Shown in pieces: positions 8,300 to 16,492 of a DNA stretch of 64,000 bases. How positions within the stretch are numbered: position 1 is the stretch's first letter; each line of letters starts with the position of its first letter. A program made the position numbers and the translations under genes. Under the pieces are notes generated by a model. That model made no database searches, was not told the origin of the DNA, and was given only the letters and a program-made list of their open reading frames with translations. Source of the stretch: Ilyomonas sp965277535 (GTDB lineage Bacteria; Bacteroidota; Bacteroidia; Chitinophagales; Chitinophagaceae); contig OZ255825.1 in NCBI GenBank assembly GCA_965277535.1, positions 1,798,001-1,862,000 on the forward strand, in the 5' to 3' direction.

Positions 8300-9115
8300 A
8301 TGTCTGTTACCAAAGAAGTTCGTAAAATCACTACGCATACATTGCAAAAAATGAAAGACAATGGCGAGAAAATATCTATGCTCACCGCGTATGATTTTTC
8401 GTTTGCCAAACTGTTTGATGATGCCGGCATGGATGTGATTTTGGTGGGTGATAGCGCCAGCAATGTAATGGCTGGGCACGAAACCACATTGCCCATTACA
8501 CTGGATCAAATGATTTATCATGCATCCTCTGTAATTCGTGCGGTGAAGCGTTCGCTGGTGGTGGTTGATTTGCCTTTCGGCTCGTATCAAAGCAACGCCG
8601 AAATTGCCCTGGCTTCTGCTATCCGCATTATGAAAGAAACCGGCGCACACGCCATTAAATTGGAAGGCGGCGAAGAAGTAACCGGCAGCATCAAAAATAT
8701 TGTATCGGCAGGCATTCCGGTGATGGGGCATCTGGGTTTAACGCCCCAAAGCATTTATAAATTCGGCACTTACAATGTGCGGGCAAAAGGCGAAGCCGAA
8801 GCCGAAAAACTAAAGCAGGATGCTTTGCTATTGCAGGACGCTGGCTGCTTTGCCATTGTGCTTGAAAAGATACCGGCATCGCTGGCAAAAGAAGTTACGG
8901 CATTGCTGCACATCCCAACCATTGGCATTGGAGCCGGCGCTCACTGCGATGGGCAAGTGTTGGTAATGCACGATATGCTAGGCATCAACACCGAATTTAA
9001 ACCACGCTTTTTACGACAGTACATCAACTTAAGCGAACAGATAACACGCGCCGTTCAGCAATACATTATTGATGTGAAAGAAGAACAGTTTCCTAACGAA
9101 AGCGAATCATATTAG
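8300..9115 (+). CDS. panB: 3-methyl-2-oxobutanoate hydroxymethyltransferase
   Basis: The protein has 271 residues, the usual length. It transfers a hydroxymethyl group from methylene-tetrahydrofolate to 2-oxoisovalerate to give ketopantoate, the first committed step of pantothenate and coenzyme A synthesis, in the cytoplasm. Recognisable motifs are MLTAYDFSFAKLFDDAGMD, ILVGDSASNVMAGHETTLP (metal and substrate site), KLEGGEE, GIPVMGHLGLTPQS and IPTIGIGAGAHCDGQVLVMHD. The ATG at 8300 follows a -7 box by 19 bases. Other pan genes are not adjacent. Downstream the histidine kinase gene starts 77 bp later in the same direction, without an obvious terminator between them. Confidence 0.97.
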   Translation: MSVTKEVRKITTHTLQKMKDNGEKISMLTAYDFSFAKLFDDAGMDVILVGDSASNVMAGHETTLPITLDQMIYHASSVIRAVKRSLVVVDLPFGSYQSNAEIALASAIRIMKETGAHAIKLEGGEEVTGSIKNIVSAGIPVMGHLGLTPQSIYKFGTYNVRAKGEAEAEKLKQDALLLQDAGCFAIVLEKIPASLAKEVTALLHIPTIGIGAGAHCDGQVLVMHDMLGINTEFKPRFLRQYINLSEQITRAVQQYIIDVKEEQFPNESESY

Positions 9116-9192
9116 CCGAAAAATTACTATCGTTAGTCTAATTCATAGCACACCCCTTATTTAATGCTTACCTTTCGTTACCAGAAAAAAGT

Positions 9193-10281
9193 ATGGCAAC
9201 GAAAGAGCGAAATATCGTTTTGCAGGTCAGTGTTATCATCGCTGCCTGGCTTTGCTTTTTTTTATTGCCGTTTCAGTTTTTAAATTACGATAAAACCAAA
9301 CCCCCATTCAGTAGCCCGCGCTTTATTCAGTTGTTTATTGCTTCTAACCTTTTATTGGTTGGCTTTTATTATTTCAACAGCCGCATGTTAATTCCACGAC
9401 TTTTGGCGCAAAAAAAAATTCTGCTTTATCTTATCAGCATACTGGCATATGGTTTTATTTATCTCACCACCATTTATGTTATTATGCTGGTATCGCCCGA
9501 AACAAAATATTTTATTACAACACCCTACGCACGTGAAGTTCGTTATCATGGTCCGTATTATTTTTCGGCAGGTGCAGTAACCTTGTTTTTAATTGCACTG
9601 GTAGTAAGCACCGGCGGCAAAATAGTAAGGCAATGGTTTTCAGCGGAAGAAGTAAAAGAAGAAGTTACCAAACAGCAGTTGGAGACCGAATTAAACCTGC
9701 TGAAAGCGCAGGTAAACCCGCATTTTTTGTTCAACACGTTAAACAGTATTTATTCGCTGGCGGTTGCCAACAATAAAAAAACGGCAGATGCAGTGATGAA
9801 GTTGTCGCGTATTATGCGCTATACGCTGGAAGACTGCCAAACCAACGATGTAGAGCTACAACAGGAGATTGATTTTATCAATAGTTATATCGAACTGCAA
9901 AAGCTTCGCTTAACCAACAACAATTCCATTTTATTTGCAACGGAGGGCAGCCATATCAGCACAGCACGTATCGCCCCGTTTGTACTCATTCCGTTTATTG
10001 AAAACGCTTTTAAATACGGCATCAGCACACACCGCAGTTCTTCTATTCAGGCTTGCGTTAAAGCCGAAAAAAACATAATTACTTTTACCTGTATGAACGA
10101 TTATCTACCCAATGGAATACATCGGTTAGAAAGTACAGGCATGGGCATTAGTAACACACGCCGAAGACTGGAACTCCTCTATCCTAAAAAACATGAATTG
10201 AATATTGTTTCTAACGATAACCGTTTCTCAGTATCGCTAACCATAAATTTAAATGACAATGAAATGTATAGCCTTAGATGA
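9193..10281 (+). CDS. LytS-type sensor histidine kinase
   Basis: A 362-residue membrane histidine kinase. Four membrane segments fill residues 10-140 (for example VSVIIAAWLCFFLLPFQFL and LYLISILAYGFIYLTTIYVIML), followed by a short coiled linker (SAEEVKEEVTKQQLETELNLL) and a His_kinase domain. The phospho-accepting histidine is H177 in KAQVNPHFLFNTLNS; the ATP-binding part has PFIENAFKYGI (N box) and TGMGISNTRRRLELLY (G box). No separate sensor domain exists, so the signal is probably sensed in or at the membrane. It overlaps the response-regulator gene by up to 29 bases, marking a two-gene operon. The signal and targets are not evident. Confidence 0.95.
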   Translation: MATKERNIVLQVSVIIAAWLCFFLLPFQFLNYDKTKPPFSSPRFIQLFIASNLLLVGFYYFNSRMLIPRLLAQKKILLYLISILAYGFIYLTTIYVIMLVSPETKYFITTPYAREVRYHGPYYFSAGAVTLFLIALVVSTGGKIVRQWFSAEEVKEEVTKQQLETELNLLKAQVNPHFLFNTLNSIYSLAVANNKKTADAVMKLSRIMRYTLEDCQTNDVELQQEIDFINSYIELQKLRLTNNNSILFATEGSHISTARIAPFVLIPFIENAFKYGISTHRSSSIQACVKAEKNIITFTCMNDYLPNGIHRLESTGMGISNTRRRLELLYPKKHELNIVSNDNRFSVSLTINLNDNEMYSLR

Positions 10282-10960
10282 CGAGCCACTTGCTTTGCAA
10301 TTGCTCGAAAATTATGCTTTGCAAACCGGCTGGCTCGAAATGACAAAAACATTTACCGATCCTGTTTCGGCCGCTGAATTTATTAACGCCGATCATTTTG
10401 ATTTTTTATTTTTAGACATACAAATGCCCGATGTAAACGGGATGCAGTTTTATTCTAATTTGGCCAACAAACCACCCGTTATTTTCACCACTGCTTACAG
10501 CCAGTTTGCCGCGCAGGGCTTCGATTTGGAAGCCGTAGATTATTTGATGAAACCCTTTGATTATGATCGCTTTTTAAAAGCGGTTACCAAAGCGAAAGAA
10601 TACATTGAATACAAGCAAAGCAAAGAAATGAATGAAGGCTATTTGTTTGTAAAATACAATTATCAATGGGTGAAGATTTTGTTTAAAGACATAGAGCTGA
10701 TTGAAGCGCTGGACGATTACATAAAAATTTATACGCCGGGCAAATCATACCTCATTCACATGAGCATGAAAGTGGTGTCGGAAAAGCTGCCGCCGCAATT
10801 GTTTACCCGCGTTCACCGCTCGTACATTGTGCCGATTGAGAAAATAAATTCATGGAATAAAAATTCATTAACGCTGGATGATAAAACCATTCCAGTAAGC
10901 TACACGTATCAAAAACAATTGCAGGAAATTTTGCAAAAGAAAACAACGGCTTCACAATGA
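10253..10960 (+). CDS. LytTR-family response regulator
   Basis: A 235-residue DNA-binding response regulator. The receiver domain (residues 3-120) has acidic pocket D9-D10, phospho-acceptor D55 in FLFLDIQMPDVNG, T80 and K100 in YLMKPFD. A LytTR DNA-binding domain follows at about 135-230 (KILFKDIELIEALDDYIKIY, then FTRVHRSYIVPIEKI). It is the partner of the LytS-like kinase upstream, whose reading frame it overlaps. ATG at 10253 and a second in-frame ATG at 10259 are both possible starts. LytTR regulators bind paired direct repeats; none was identified nearby. Confidence 0.95.
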   Translation: MTMKCIALDDEPLALQLLENYALQTGWLEMTKTFTDPVSAAEFINADHFDFLFLDIQMPDVNGMQFYSNLANKPPVIFTTAYSQFAAQGFDLEAVDYLMKPFDYDRFLKAVTKAKEYIEYKQSKEMNEGYLFVKYNYQWVKILFKDIELIEALDDYIKIYTPGKSYLIHMSMKVVSEKLPPQLFTRVHRSYIVPIEKINSWNKNSLTLDDKTIPVSYTYQKQLQEILQKKTTASQ

Positions 10961-10966
10961 TGTCGC

Positions 10967-11206
10967 CGTCATTCCGCAATTGCCCTCAACACGAACTTGC
11001 ACCTTTACGTTTTCGCGAGGGCTTTGTGCGGAATCTGCTCTTTGTAACTTGAACAAGTCGTTATGTTGCAAACCTTTGCTTTTATTGAAAAACATCATTA
11101 TTAATCAATCATCAGACCTGCCTGTCGGCAGACAGGTTCCGCACAAAGCCCTCGCTAATTTGATTATAATTTCTGTCATCGTGTTGAGGGCATTTGCGGA
11201 ATGACG
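10967..11206. repeat. Nested 240-bp inverted repeat
   Basis: The outer arms 10967-10994 and 11179-11206 are reverse complements with 27 of 28 bases matching; they begin CGTCATTCCGCAA and read in to the CCCTCAACACGA side. Inner arms 11015-11033 and 11137-11155 match perfectly over 19 bases. A third palindrome at 11116-11137 (ACCTGCCTG...CAGACAGGT) belongs to another dispersed family. The element lies between the response regulator and the O-methyltransferase genes and contains no credible gene. It may form a long hairpin in RNA or be a MITE-like element. Confidence 0.85.
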
Positions 11207-11248
11207 GAAACACATTTAATCATTCATTAATCATTTTAGAAACATACC

Positions 11249-11914
11249 ATGAACCAAACCATATTTGAACAGGTTGACAATTACATCAGCCACTTGTTAG
11301 CACCCGAAGACAAGGCATTGCAAAACGTAGTTCCAACGTTAGAAAAAGAAGGCATACCACAAATCAGCGTGTCTGCCAACCAGGGAAAATTTTTACAGGT
11401 ATTAATGATGAGTTGTGGCGCCAAACGCATTTTGGAATTGGGAACATTGGGTGGTTACAGCACCATCTGGATGGCCCGCGCGTTGCCCGAAGAAGGCAAA
11501 ATTATAACTGTTGAACTGGACGAACATCATGCTGCTGTTGCACAAAAAAATATTGATGCAGCGGGTGTTGCCCATCATGTTGAAATCCGCATGGGCAAAG
11601 CGTTTGACGTGTTATCAAAGATGATTAGGGACAAAGAAGAACCATTTGATTTTATTTTTATTGATGCTGATAAAGCGCCTTATGCCGACTACTTTATGCT
11701 CGCTATGCAGTTATCGAAAAAAGGAACTGTGATTGTTTGCGACAACGTAATCAGAGATGGCAAAGTGCTGGATGAAAACAGTAACGACCCAAATGTAAAA
11801 GGCGTACAACGATTGAACCAAATGCTAAATGAAAACAACAAAGTAGTTGCTACTATTTTGCAAACCGTTGGTGTAAAGGAACACGATGGTATGGCGATAG
11901 CGGTGGTAAAATAA
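11249..11914 (+). CDS. SAM-dependent O-methyltransferase
   Basis: A 221-residue class I methyltransferase of the Methyltransf_3 / caffeoyl-CoA and catechol O-methyltransferase-like family. The SAM loop is ILELGTLGGYSTIWMA, the acidic ribose-binding residue sits in ITVELDEHH, and the metal site is formed by FIFIDADKAPYADY and IVCDNV. Bacterial members methylate small catechols or flavonoid-like phenols with a divalent metal; the natural substrate here is unknown. The C-terminus ends with HDGMAIAVVK, as in the family. It stands alone, with the nested inverted repeat upstream and a convergent gene 35 bp downstream. Confidence 0.93.
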   Translation: MNQTIFEQVDNYISHLLAPEDKALQNVVPTLEKEGIPQISVSANQGKFLQVLMMSCGAKRILELGTLGGYSTIWMARALPEEGKIITVELDEHHAAVAQKNIDAAGVAHHVEIRMGKAFDVLSKMIRDKEEPFDFIFIDADKAPYADYFMLAMQLSKKGTVIVCDNVIRDGKVLDENSNDPNVKGVQRLNQMLNENNKVVATILQTVGVKEHDGMAIAVVK

Positions 11915-11948
11915 GGGCAAAAACAAACTCAGTCTTTATACTTGTTTA

Positions 11949-12953
11949 TTACTGCACCAGCTTTGCAATTCTTCCATCTCTCCCGGCTAAAAAAACAGCC
12001 GCGCCATTCTTTGCTTTCTGGCAAACATTAAAACTCTCAGATGAAATCAAATTCCAGTTGCTGCCGCCATCGTTTGAAACATCAACACCGGAAGTACCAC
12101 AGGCAATGAGTTTGTTTCCATTGATAAACTCAACACAACTGCGATAGCCATGCGGCGGCGTTTGCGGATGGAGCCACGTGGCGCCCAGATTGGTTGAGAA
12201 AACACAGTTGCCGGTCGTGTCTTTGTCGTTGTCGAAATCGCCGCCCACAACAACAATTCTGTTGGCTGAAAGGTTGATGGCCATTGAGTTTGCGCCCGTG
12301 CTTTGTTTGCCTTGCAATAGCGGCAGCGGATCTTTGGTTTTGCCAATAAAATGCGATTGTGTGCCGCCGCTTACCAAACCATAACGAAACAAATTTTTTT
12401 GTAAGGGAAGCATTTTTATATTGGTTCCGCTCGATGCAAAAAAAGCTTCTCCTTTCGATAGCGGAATACTATCATCGGGAATGGTCCAATGTTCGCCTCC
12501 ATCGCGGGTAAAAGCAATGAACGCACTCGGATGTACTGAATCAACCGGATCGCCAATGACAACGCCCGCTTTTTTATAAAAATCCATTGCATCCAAAAAC
12601 ATTCCTTTGGTGGTATCTTCAAACATTTTCTTCCATGTTTTGCCACCATCTTTTGTTTTTAAAATAAGGGCCGGTTGGGCTATCGCCATGATGATTGCTG
12701 TGTTATCATCAAAGGCTTCAATGTCTCTGAAATCGCGCCCTTCAAAGCCTTTTACGGTAAGCCATTGAACCGTTTTCCCACCATCCACCGAACGCGCCAC
12801 AGTGCCGTTGCTGCCACTTGCCCAAATCACGTTATCGTTTACCACACTTAAGCCCCGCAACGAAGCTTTGTTGCCGCTGGTGAGAATAGTTATCGTTTGG
12901 GAAAATGAAAAGGAGGCAAGCAAAAAAGAGGCAAAAACAAAAAGCAATTTCAT
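11949..12953 (-). CDS. Exported YCF48/BNR-repeat beta-propeller protein
   Basis: A 334-residue protein with a signal peptide (MKLLFVFASFLLASFSFSQ) and repeated Asp-box-like turns: RSVDGGKTVQWL, KTKDGGKTWKKM, FTRDGGEHWTI and VSNDGGSNWNL. These mark a sialidase-type or YCF48-type beta-propeller. Proteins of this kind in Bacteroidota are often named 'oxidoreductase' without evidence; no catalytic Arg triad or nucleophile Tyr/Glu pair typical of sialidases is obvious. It is likely periplasmic or surface-associated and may bind a partner. It converges with the O-methyltransferase gene and is the last gene before a repeat-filled gap. Confidence 0.85.
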   Translation of the reverse strand: MKLLFVFASFLLASFSFSQTITILTSGNKASLRGLSVVNDNVIWASGSNGTVARSVDGGKTVQWLTVKGFEGRDFRDIEAFDDNTAIIMAIAQPALILKTKDGGKTWKKMFEDTTKGMFLDAMDFYKKAGVVIGDPVDSVHPSAFIAFTRDGGEHWTIPDDSIPLSKGEAFFASSGTNIKMLPLQKNLFRYGLVSGGTQSHFIGKTKDPLPLLQGKQSTGANSMAINLSANRIVVVGGDFDNDKDTTGNCVFSTNLGATWLHPQTPPHGYRSCVEFINGNKLIACGTSGVDVSNDGGSNWNLISSESFNVCQKAKNGAAVFLAGRDGRIAKLVQ

Positions 12954-12985
12954 GGGTAATGTTTAGAAATCTGGTTTTTTATTTG

Positions 12986-13117
12986 AACCACAGAGACATA
13001 GAGAACACAAAGGTGCACAGAGAAAATAATTGGTTTTTTGTAACCGCAAAGTTGCGGAAACGCGAAGCTTGTTTTTGCCCATTTTCTTCGTGTCTTTGCG
13101 TCTTAGTGGTTTTAAAA
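12986..13117. repeat. Dispersed 'CACAGAG / TTTGCG' repeat element
   Basis: The stretch 12986-13026 (AACCACAGAGACATAGAGAA and on) and the partly complementary stretch 13084-13117 (ending TCTTAGTGGTTTTAAAA) enclose CCGCAAAGTTGCGGAAACGC. This composition of A/G-rich 'ACACAGAGAAC' followed by 'GCAAAG' phrases is a known kind of intergenic filler repeat in Bacteroidota and other phyla. It has no coding sense in any frame. Confidence 0.55.
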
Positions 13118-13153
13118 TTAGCACTCGTATAAATGCTCAATTCATTTCTGAAC

Positions 13154-13174
13154 GTACAAGTGTGCGACGCAACG
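13154..13174. repeat. Dispersed 21-base repeat, copy 1
   Basis: The 21 bases starting GTACAAGTGTGCGA recur at 54218-54238 with two differences. Both copies lie in gaps between genes, so this is a small dispersed repeat. Confidence 0.55.
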
Positions 13175-13251
13175 GAAGACCAATCGGAGTTAATACAGCC
13201 CGTAACATAAAACTGTATTTTGTATTCACCACTCACTACTCACAATCTTCA

Positions 13252-14910
13252 TCACCGCATCGTTTTGTAAGCGTTGATCAATCCGTTGGTTGATGAATCG
13301 TGATCGGTAATGACTTCATCATTTTTTAATTCAGGCAAAATTTTTCCAGCCAGTTGCTTGCCCAGTTCAACGCCCCACTGGTCGAACGAAAAGATGTTCC
13401 AGATAACGCCCTGCACAAAAATTTTGTGTTCGTACAAAGAAATCAAACTGCCAAGTGATTGCGGTGTGATTTCTTTCAGCAAAAACGAATTGGTGGGTTT
13501 GTTGCCCTGAAATTCCTTGAACGGAACGAGTTTTTTCATTTGCTCTTCCGTCATGTCTTTTAACTCGGCTTTTACTTCTTTTTCGTTCTTGCCATTCATC
13601 AGGGCTTCGGTTTGTGCAAAGAAGTTGCTCAACAGCTTTTCGTGATGATCGCCGATTGGGTTGTGGCTGACGGCAGGCGCAATAAAATCGCAGGGAATCA
13701 ATATCGTTCCCTGGTGAATGAGCTGGTAAAAAGCATGTTGCCCGTTGGTGCCTGGTTCGCCCCAAACAATGGGGCCGGTGGCATACGAAACGCGATGCCC
13801 GCCACGACCCACGCTTTTGCCGTTGCTTTCCATATTGCCCTGCTGAAAATAAGCGGGAAAGCGGTGCATGTATTGGTCGTAAGGCAAAGTAGCTTCGGTT
13901 TGCGAGCCAAAAAAGTTGATGTACCAAAGGCTCACCAGCGCCATTATCACGGGCACATTTTTATCGAAGGTTTCGGTTTTGAAGTAATTGTCAACGTTGA
14001 ATGCGCCGCGCAACAGAGATTCGAAATTATCATAGCCAACGGTTAAAGCAATGGACAAGCCGATAGCGCTCCACAGGGAATAACGACCGCCCACCCAATC
14101 CCAAAACACAAACATATTTTGGGGGTCAATACCAAACTCGGTTACTGCTTTTTCGTTGGTGCTTAACGCTACGAAATGCTGCGCGATGTATTTTTCATCT
14201 TTCGCTTCTTTTAAAAACCAATCTCTTGCCGTGCCGGCATTGGTCATGGTTTCCTGCGTGGTGAAGGTTTTGGAAGCAATTAAAAACAAGGTTTCCTCGG
14301 GCGTAATTTCCTTTAAAATCTCTGCAATTTGCGAGGCATCTACATTGCTCACGAAGTAAGGCTGTATGCCTTCGAGCCAATACGGTTTTAAGGCTTCTGT
14401 TACCATTACCGGTCCTAAATCTGAGCCGCCAATGCCAATGTTGACAATGTATTTTATTTTTTTGCCGCTATAGCCTTTCCACTCGCCGCTGTGCACTTTT
14501 TCGCAAAAGGCTTTCATTTGTTCGCGCACTTTTCTTACTTCCGGCATTACGTCTTGCCCATCACTCATTACGGGGTTATCGCTTAGGTTGCGCAACGCTA
14601 TATGAAGCACGGAACGACCTTCGGTCTCATTGATTTTTTCGCCGCTGAACATGGCTTCGATGGCTTCTTTCAAACTGCAATCGTTGGCCAACTGCAACAG
14701 CAACTGAAGCGTTTTTGCGGTAATGATATTTTTAGAATAATCGAACAAAATATCTTCTACCGAGAGCGAAAATTTAGCAAACCGGTCGGGGTCTTTGGCA
14801 AACAAATCTTTCATGTGAACGCGGCTCATTTCCTCTTCAAAATGTCGTTTCAATAATAACCAGGCCTGCGTTGTAGTTGGGTTTGTTTTTGGAAACATAG
14901 TGTTATTCAA
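13252..14910 (-). CDS. pgi: Glucose-6-phosphate isomerase
   Basis: A 552-residue cytoplasmic enzyme that interconverts glucose 6-phosphate and fructose 6-phosphate in glycolysis and gluconeogenesis. The length and motifs match the family: IGIGGSDLGPVMVTEALKPY (phosphate site), the signature WVGGRYSLWSAIGLSIAL, the glutamate-bearing ESNGKSV region, GTNGQHAFYQLIHQG and the C-terminal signature FDQWGVELGKQLAGKI. The start is the ATG at 14910. The gene is transcribed away from the sigma-factor gene, with which it shares a 342-bp upstream region. No glycolytic neighbour is present. Confidence 0.97.
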   Translation of the reverse strand: MNNTMFPKTNPTTTQAWLLLKRHFEEEMSRVHMKDLFAKDPDRFAKFSLSVEDILFDYSKNIITAKTLQLLLQLANDCSLKEAIEAMFSGEKINETEGRSVLHIALRNLSDNPVMSDGQDVMPEVRKVREQMKAFCEKVHSGEWKGYSGKKIKYIVNIGIGGSDLGPVMVTEALKPYWLEGIQPYFVSNVDASQIAEILKEITPEETLFLIASKTFTTQETMTNAGTARDWFLKEAKDEKYIAQHFVALSTNEKAVTEFGIDPQNMFVFWDWVGGRYSLWSAIGLSIALTVGYDNFESLLRGAFNVDNYFKTETFDKNVPVIMALVSLWYINFFGSQTEATLPYDQYMHRFPAYFQQGNMESNGKSVGRGGHRVSYATGPIVWGEPGTNGQHAFYQLIHQGTILIPCDFIAPAVSHNPIGDHHEKLLSNFFAQTEALMNGKNEKEVKAELKDMTEEQMKKLVPFKEFQGNKPTNSFLLKEITPQSLGSLISLYEHKIFVQGVIWNIFSFDQWGVELGKQLAGKILPELKNDEVITDHDSSTNGLINAYKTMR

Positions 14911-15252
14911 AAATTAATAATAGCTGTGTAAAATTGGAGACAGCAAGACCGCGAAGATATACCTTTTGAGTTTTGCGGTACGACATCTCTTTTGCAAAAC
15001 GCATTGCTGATAGCTGCTTCAGGTTGTTACTTATAGTATGGCAATGAACGAAAAAAGTGCTTCTACTGTTAACAACTTGCGAACATGTACATAAATTTTT
15101 CCATAAAAACAAAAACTGAGAACCATTTTTGTAAGTAAATAGTCATGTTTTCGTTGTTGTAGTGTATCTTTGCAGGCTGAATTCATTTCAACGCAACCAT
15201 TCACTGCAGCAAGTAATCGAATTAAGATCATTAAACAAGCAATAATCAAATT
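14911..15252. other. Divergent upstream region of pgi and the sigma factor
   Basis: This 342-bp stretch has no open frame of coding character and no repeat of the families listed here. It must hold the promoters of both flanking genes; only the -7 box at 15165-15172 could be recognised. Confidence 0.5.
15165..15172 (+). promoter_or_regulatory. -7 promoter element of the primary sigma-factor gene
   Basis: TATCTTTG is a perfect match to the -7 consensus TAnnTTTG and lies 80 bases before the start codon. The expected TTTG at the -33 position is not clear. Confidence 0.5.
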
Positions 15253-16110
15253 ATGAGGCAACTTAAAATTGCAACGCAAATCACCAACCGTGATTCGCAG
15301 GCAGTAGAAAAATACCTACAGGAAATATCCAAGATTCCAATGATTACGCCTGAAGAAGAAACCACACTGGCACAGCGCATTAAAATGGCCGACCAGCGTG
15401 CGTTGGATAAACTGGTGCAGGCGAATTTGCGTTTCGTGGTGTCTGTGGCAAAGCAGTACCAACACCAGGGACTTTCTTTGAGCGATTTAATTAACGAAGG
15501 AAATTTAGGTTTGATAAAAGCCGCACAGCGTTTCGATGAAACCAAAGGTTTTAAATTTATTTCGTATGCCGTTTGGTGGATTCGCCAATCTATTCTTCAG
15601 GCTTTGGCAGAACAAGGACGTTTGGTGCGTTTGCCGCAAAACAAAATCGGCACGTACAACAAAGCCAACAAAGCTTACATGGCGTTTGAACAGGAGCATG
15701 AGCGTGAGCCATCAACGGAGGAACTGGCTGATATCCTTGAAATGAGCGAAACAGAAATCAATAATATTTTCCAAAGCAACACGCGCCATACTTCATTGGA
15801 TGCGCCGGTGCATGAAGCGGAAGATGTGGCAATGGGCGATTTGCTGGAAGGCAACGACGATACGGATGATGATGTGATGAAGGATTCGCTGCGCGAAGAA
15901 ATCCGCCGCGTTTTGAAATCACTCTCTCCTCGGGAAGCCGAAATTGTAAACGCTTATTTTGGGCTGGATGGTGAAAGCGGCAATACGATTGAACAAATTG
16001 GTATGAAATACGACCTTACCAAAGAACGCATCCGCCAGATAAAAGAGCGCGCCATTAAACGCTTGCAAAAAGCACGTTACAGCAGCGCATTGAAAGCCTA
16101 TTTGGGATAA
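15253..16110 (+). CDS. rpoD: RNA polymerase primary sigma factor, RpoD/SigA type
   Basis: A 285-residue sigma-70 family factor of the short Bacteroidota housekeeping type, which lacks region 1.1. It starts MRQLKIATQITNRDSQAVEK, then region 1.2 (YLQEISKIPMITPEEE), region 2 with LNEGNLGLIKAAQRFDETKG and FISYAVWWIRQSILQALAEQ (core binding, -7 recognition and melting), region 3 and region 4 (TIEQIGMKYDLTKERIRQIK, the helix-turn-helix for the upstream element). An acidic linker (LLEGNDDTDDDVMKD) precedes region 4. It is followed by a good hairpin terminator at 16128. This factor would read the TAnnTTTG promoters noted in this window. Confidence 0.96.
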   Translation: MRQLKIATQITNRDSQAVEKYLQEISKIPMITPEEETTLAQRIKMADQRALDKLVQANLRFVVSVAKQYQHQGLSLSDLINEGNLGLIKAAQRFDETKGFKFISYAVWWIRQSILQALAEQGRLVRLPQNKIGTYNKANKAYMAFEQEHEREPSTEELADILEMSETEINNIFQSNTRHTSLDAPVHEAEDVAMGDLLEGNDDTDDDVMKDSLREEIRRVLKSLSPREAEIVNAYFGLDGESGNTIEQIGMKYDLTKERIRQIKERAIKRLQKARYSSALKAYLG

Positions 16111-16127
16111 AAATTTTTAATCATTTT

Positions 16128-16161
16128 AAAAAGCCGTTCCGACTTATTGGGGCGGCTTTTT
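16128..16161 (+). terminator. Rho-independent terminator of the sigma-factor gene
   Basis: AAAAAGCCG at 16128-16136 pairs with CGGCTTTTT at 16153-16161, with extra G-C pairing inside, and a T-rich tail follows. It begins 17 bases after the stop codon. Confidence 0.85.
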
Positions 16162-16228
16162 GTTTTTATGCAAATTTTTTATCGGTTAATGTGTACAGAT
16201 TATAAGCGTATGGAAGCAATATTAGAAT

Positions 16229-16390
16229 TGTTCCGTAGGAACAGCAGGTGGGTAGAAAATGGCGCAAAACCAAACATAGCTCTATTCCATCGGAGCGGTA
16301 CAAGAGAAATTGTATAAAGTACCGTTCCGATGGAACGGAATTGTCCTTCATTCAATTTTCTTTCTACCCACCTATTGTTCCTACGGAACA
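16229..16390. mobile_element. 162-bp MITE-like element with 30-bp terminal inverted repeats
   Basis: The end sequences 16229-16258 and 16361-16390 are reverse complements with 28 of 30 bases matching; each end starts with the palindrome TGTTCCGTAGGAACA followed by a GGTGGGTAGAAA tail. A second, inner inverted repeat (around CCATCGGAGCGGTAC and GTACCGTTCCGATGG) lies inside. The whole can fold into a cruciform. There is no gene; frames read across it encode repeat-derived sequence such as SIPSERYK. The palindromes relate it to the cluster at 3111-3340. Confidence 0.8.
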
Positions 16391-16474
16391 TTTTATTCAA
16401 ACATTTGTGTTGATCTTTTTTATGTTACGAACCATCAACTTTTGTTTTTATCATAAATTAAAAACTTCACCCGC

Positions 16475-16482
16475 TACCTTTG
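16475..16482 (+). promoter_or_regulatory. -7 promoter element before the hydrolase gene
   Basis: TACCTTTG matches TAnnTTTG and ends 10 bases before the ATG at 16493. Transcription from it would start a few bases ahead of the start codon, giving an almost leaderless message. Confidence 0.45.
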
Positions 16483-16492
16483 CTTGTTACAG

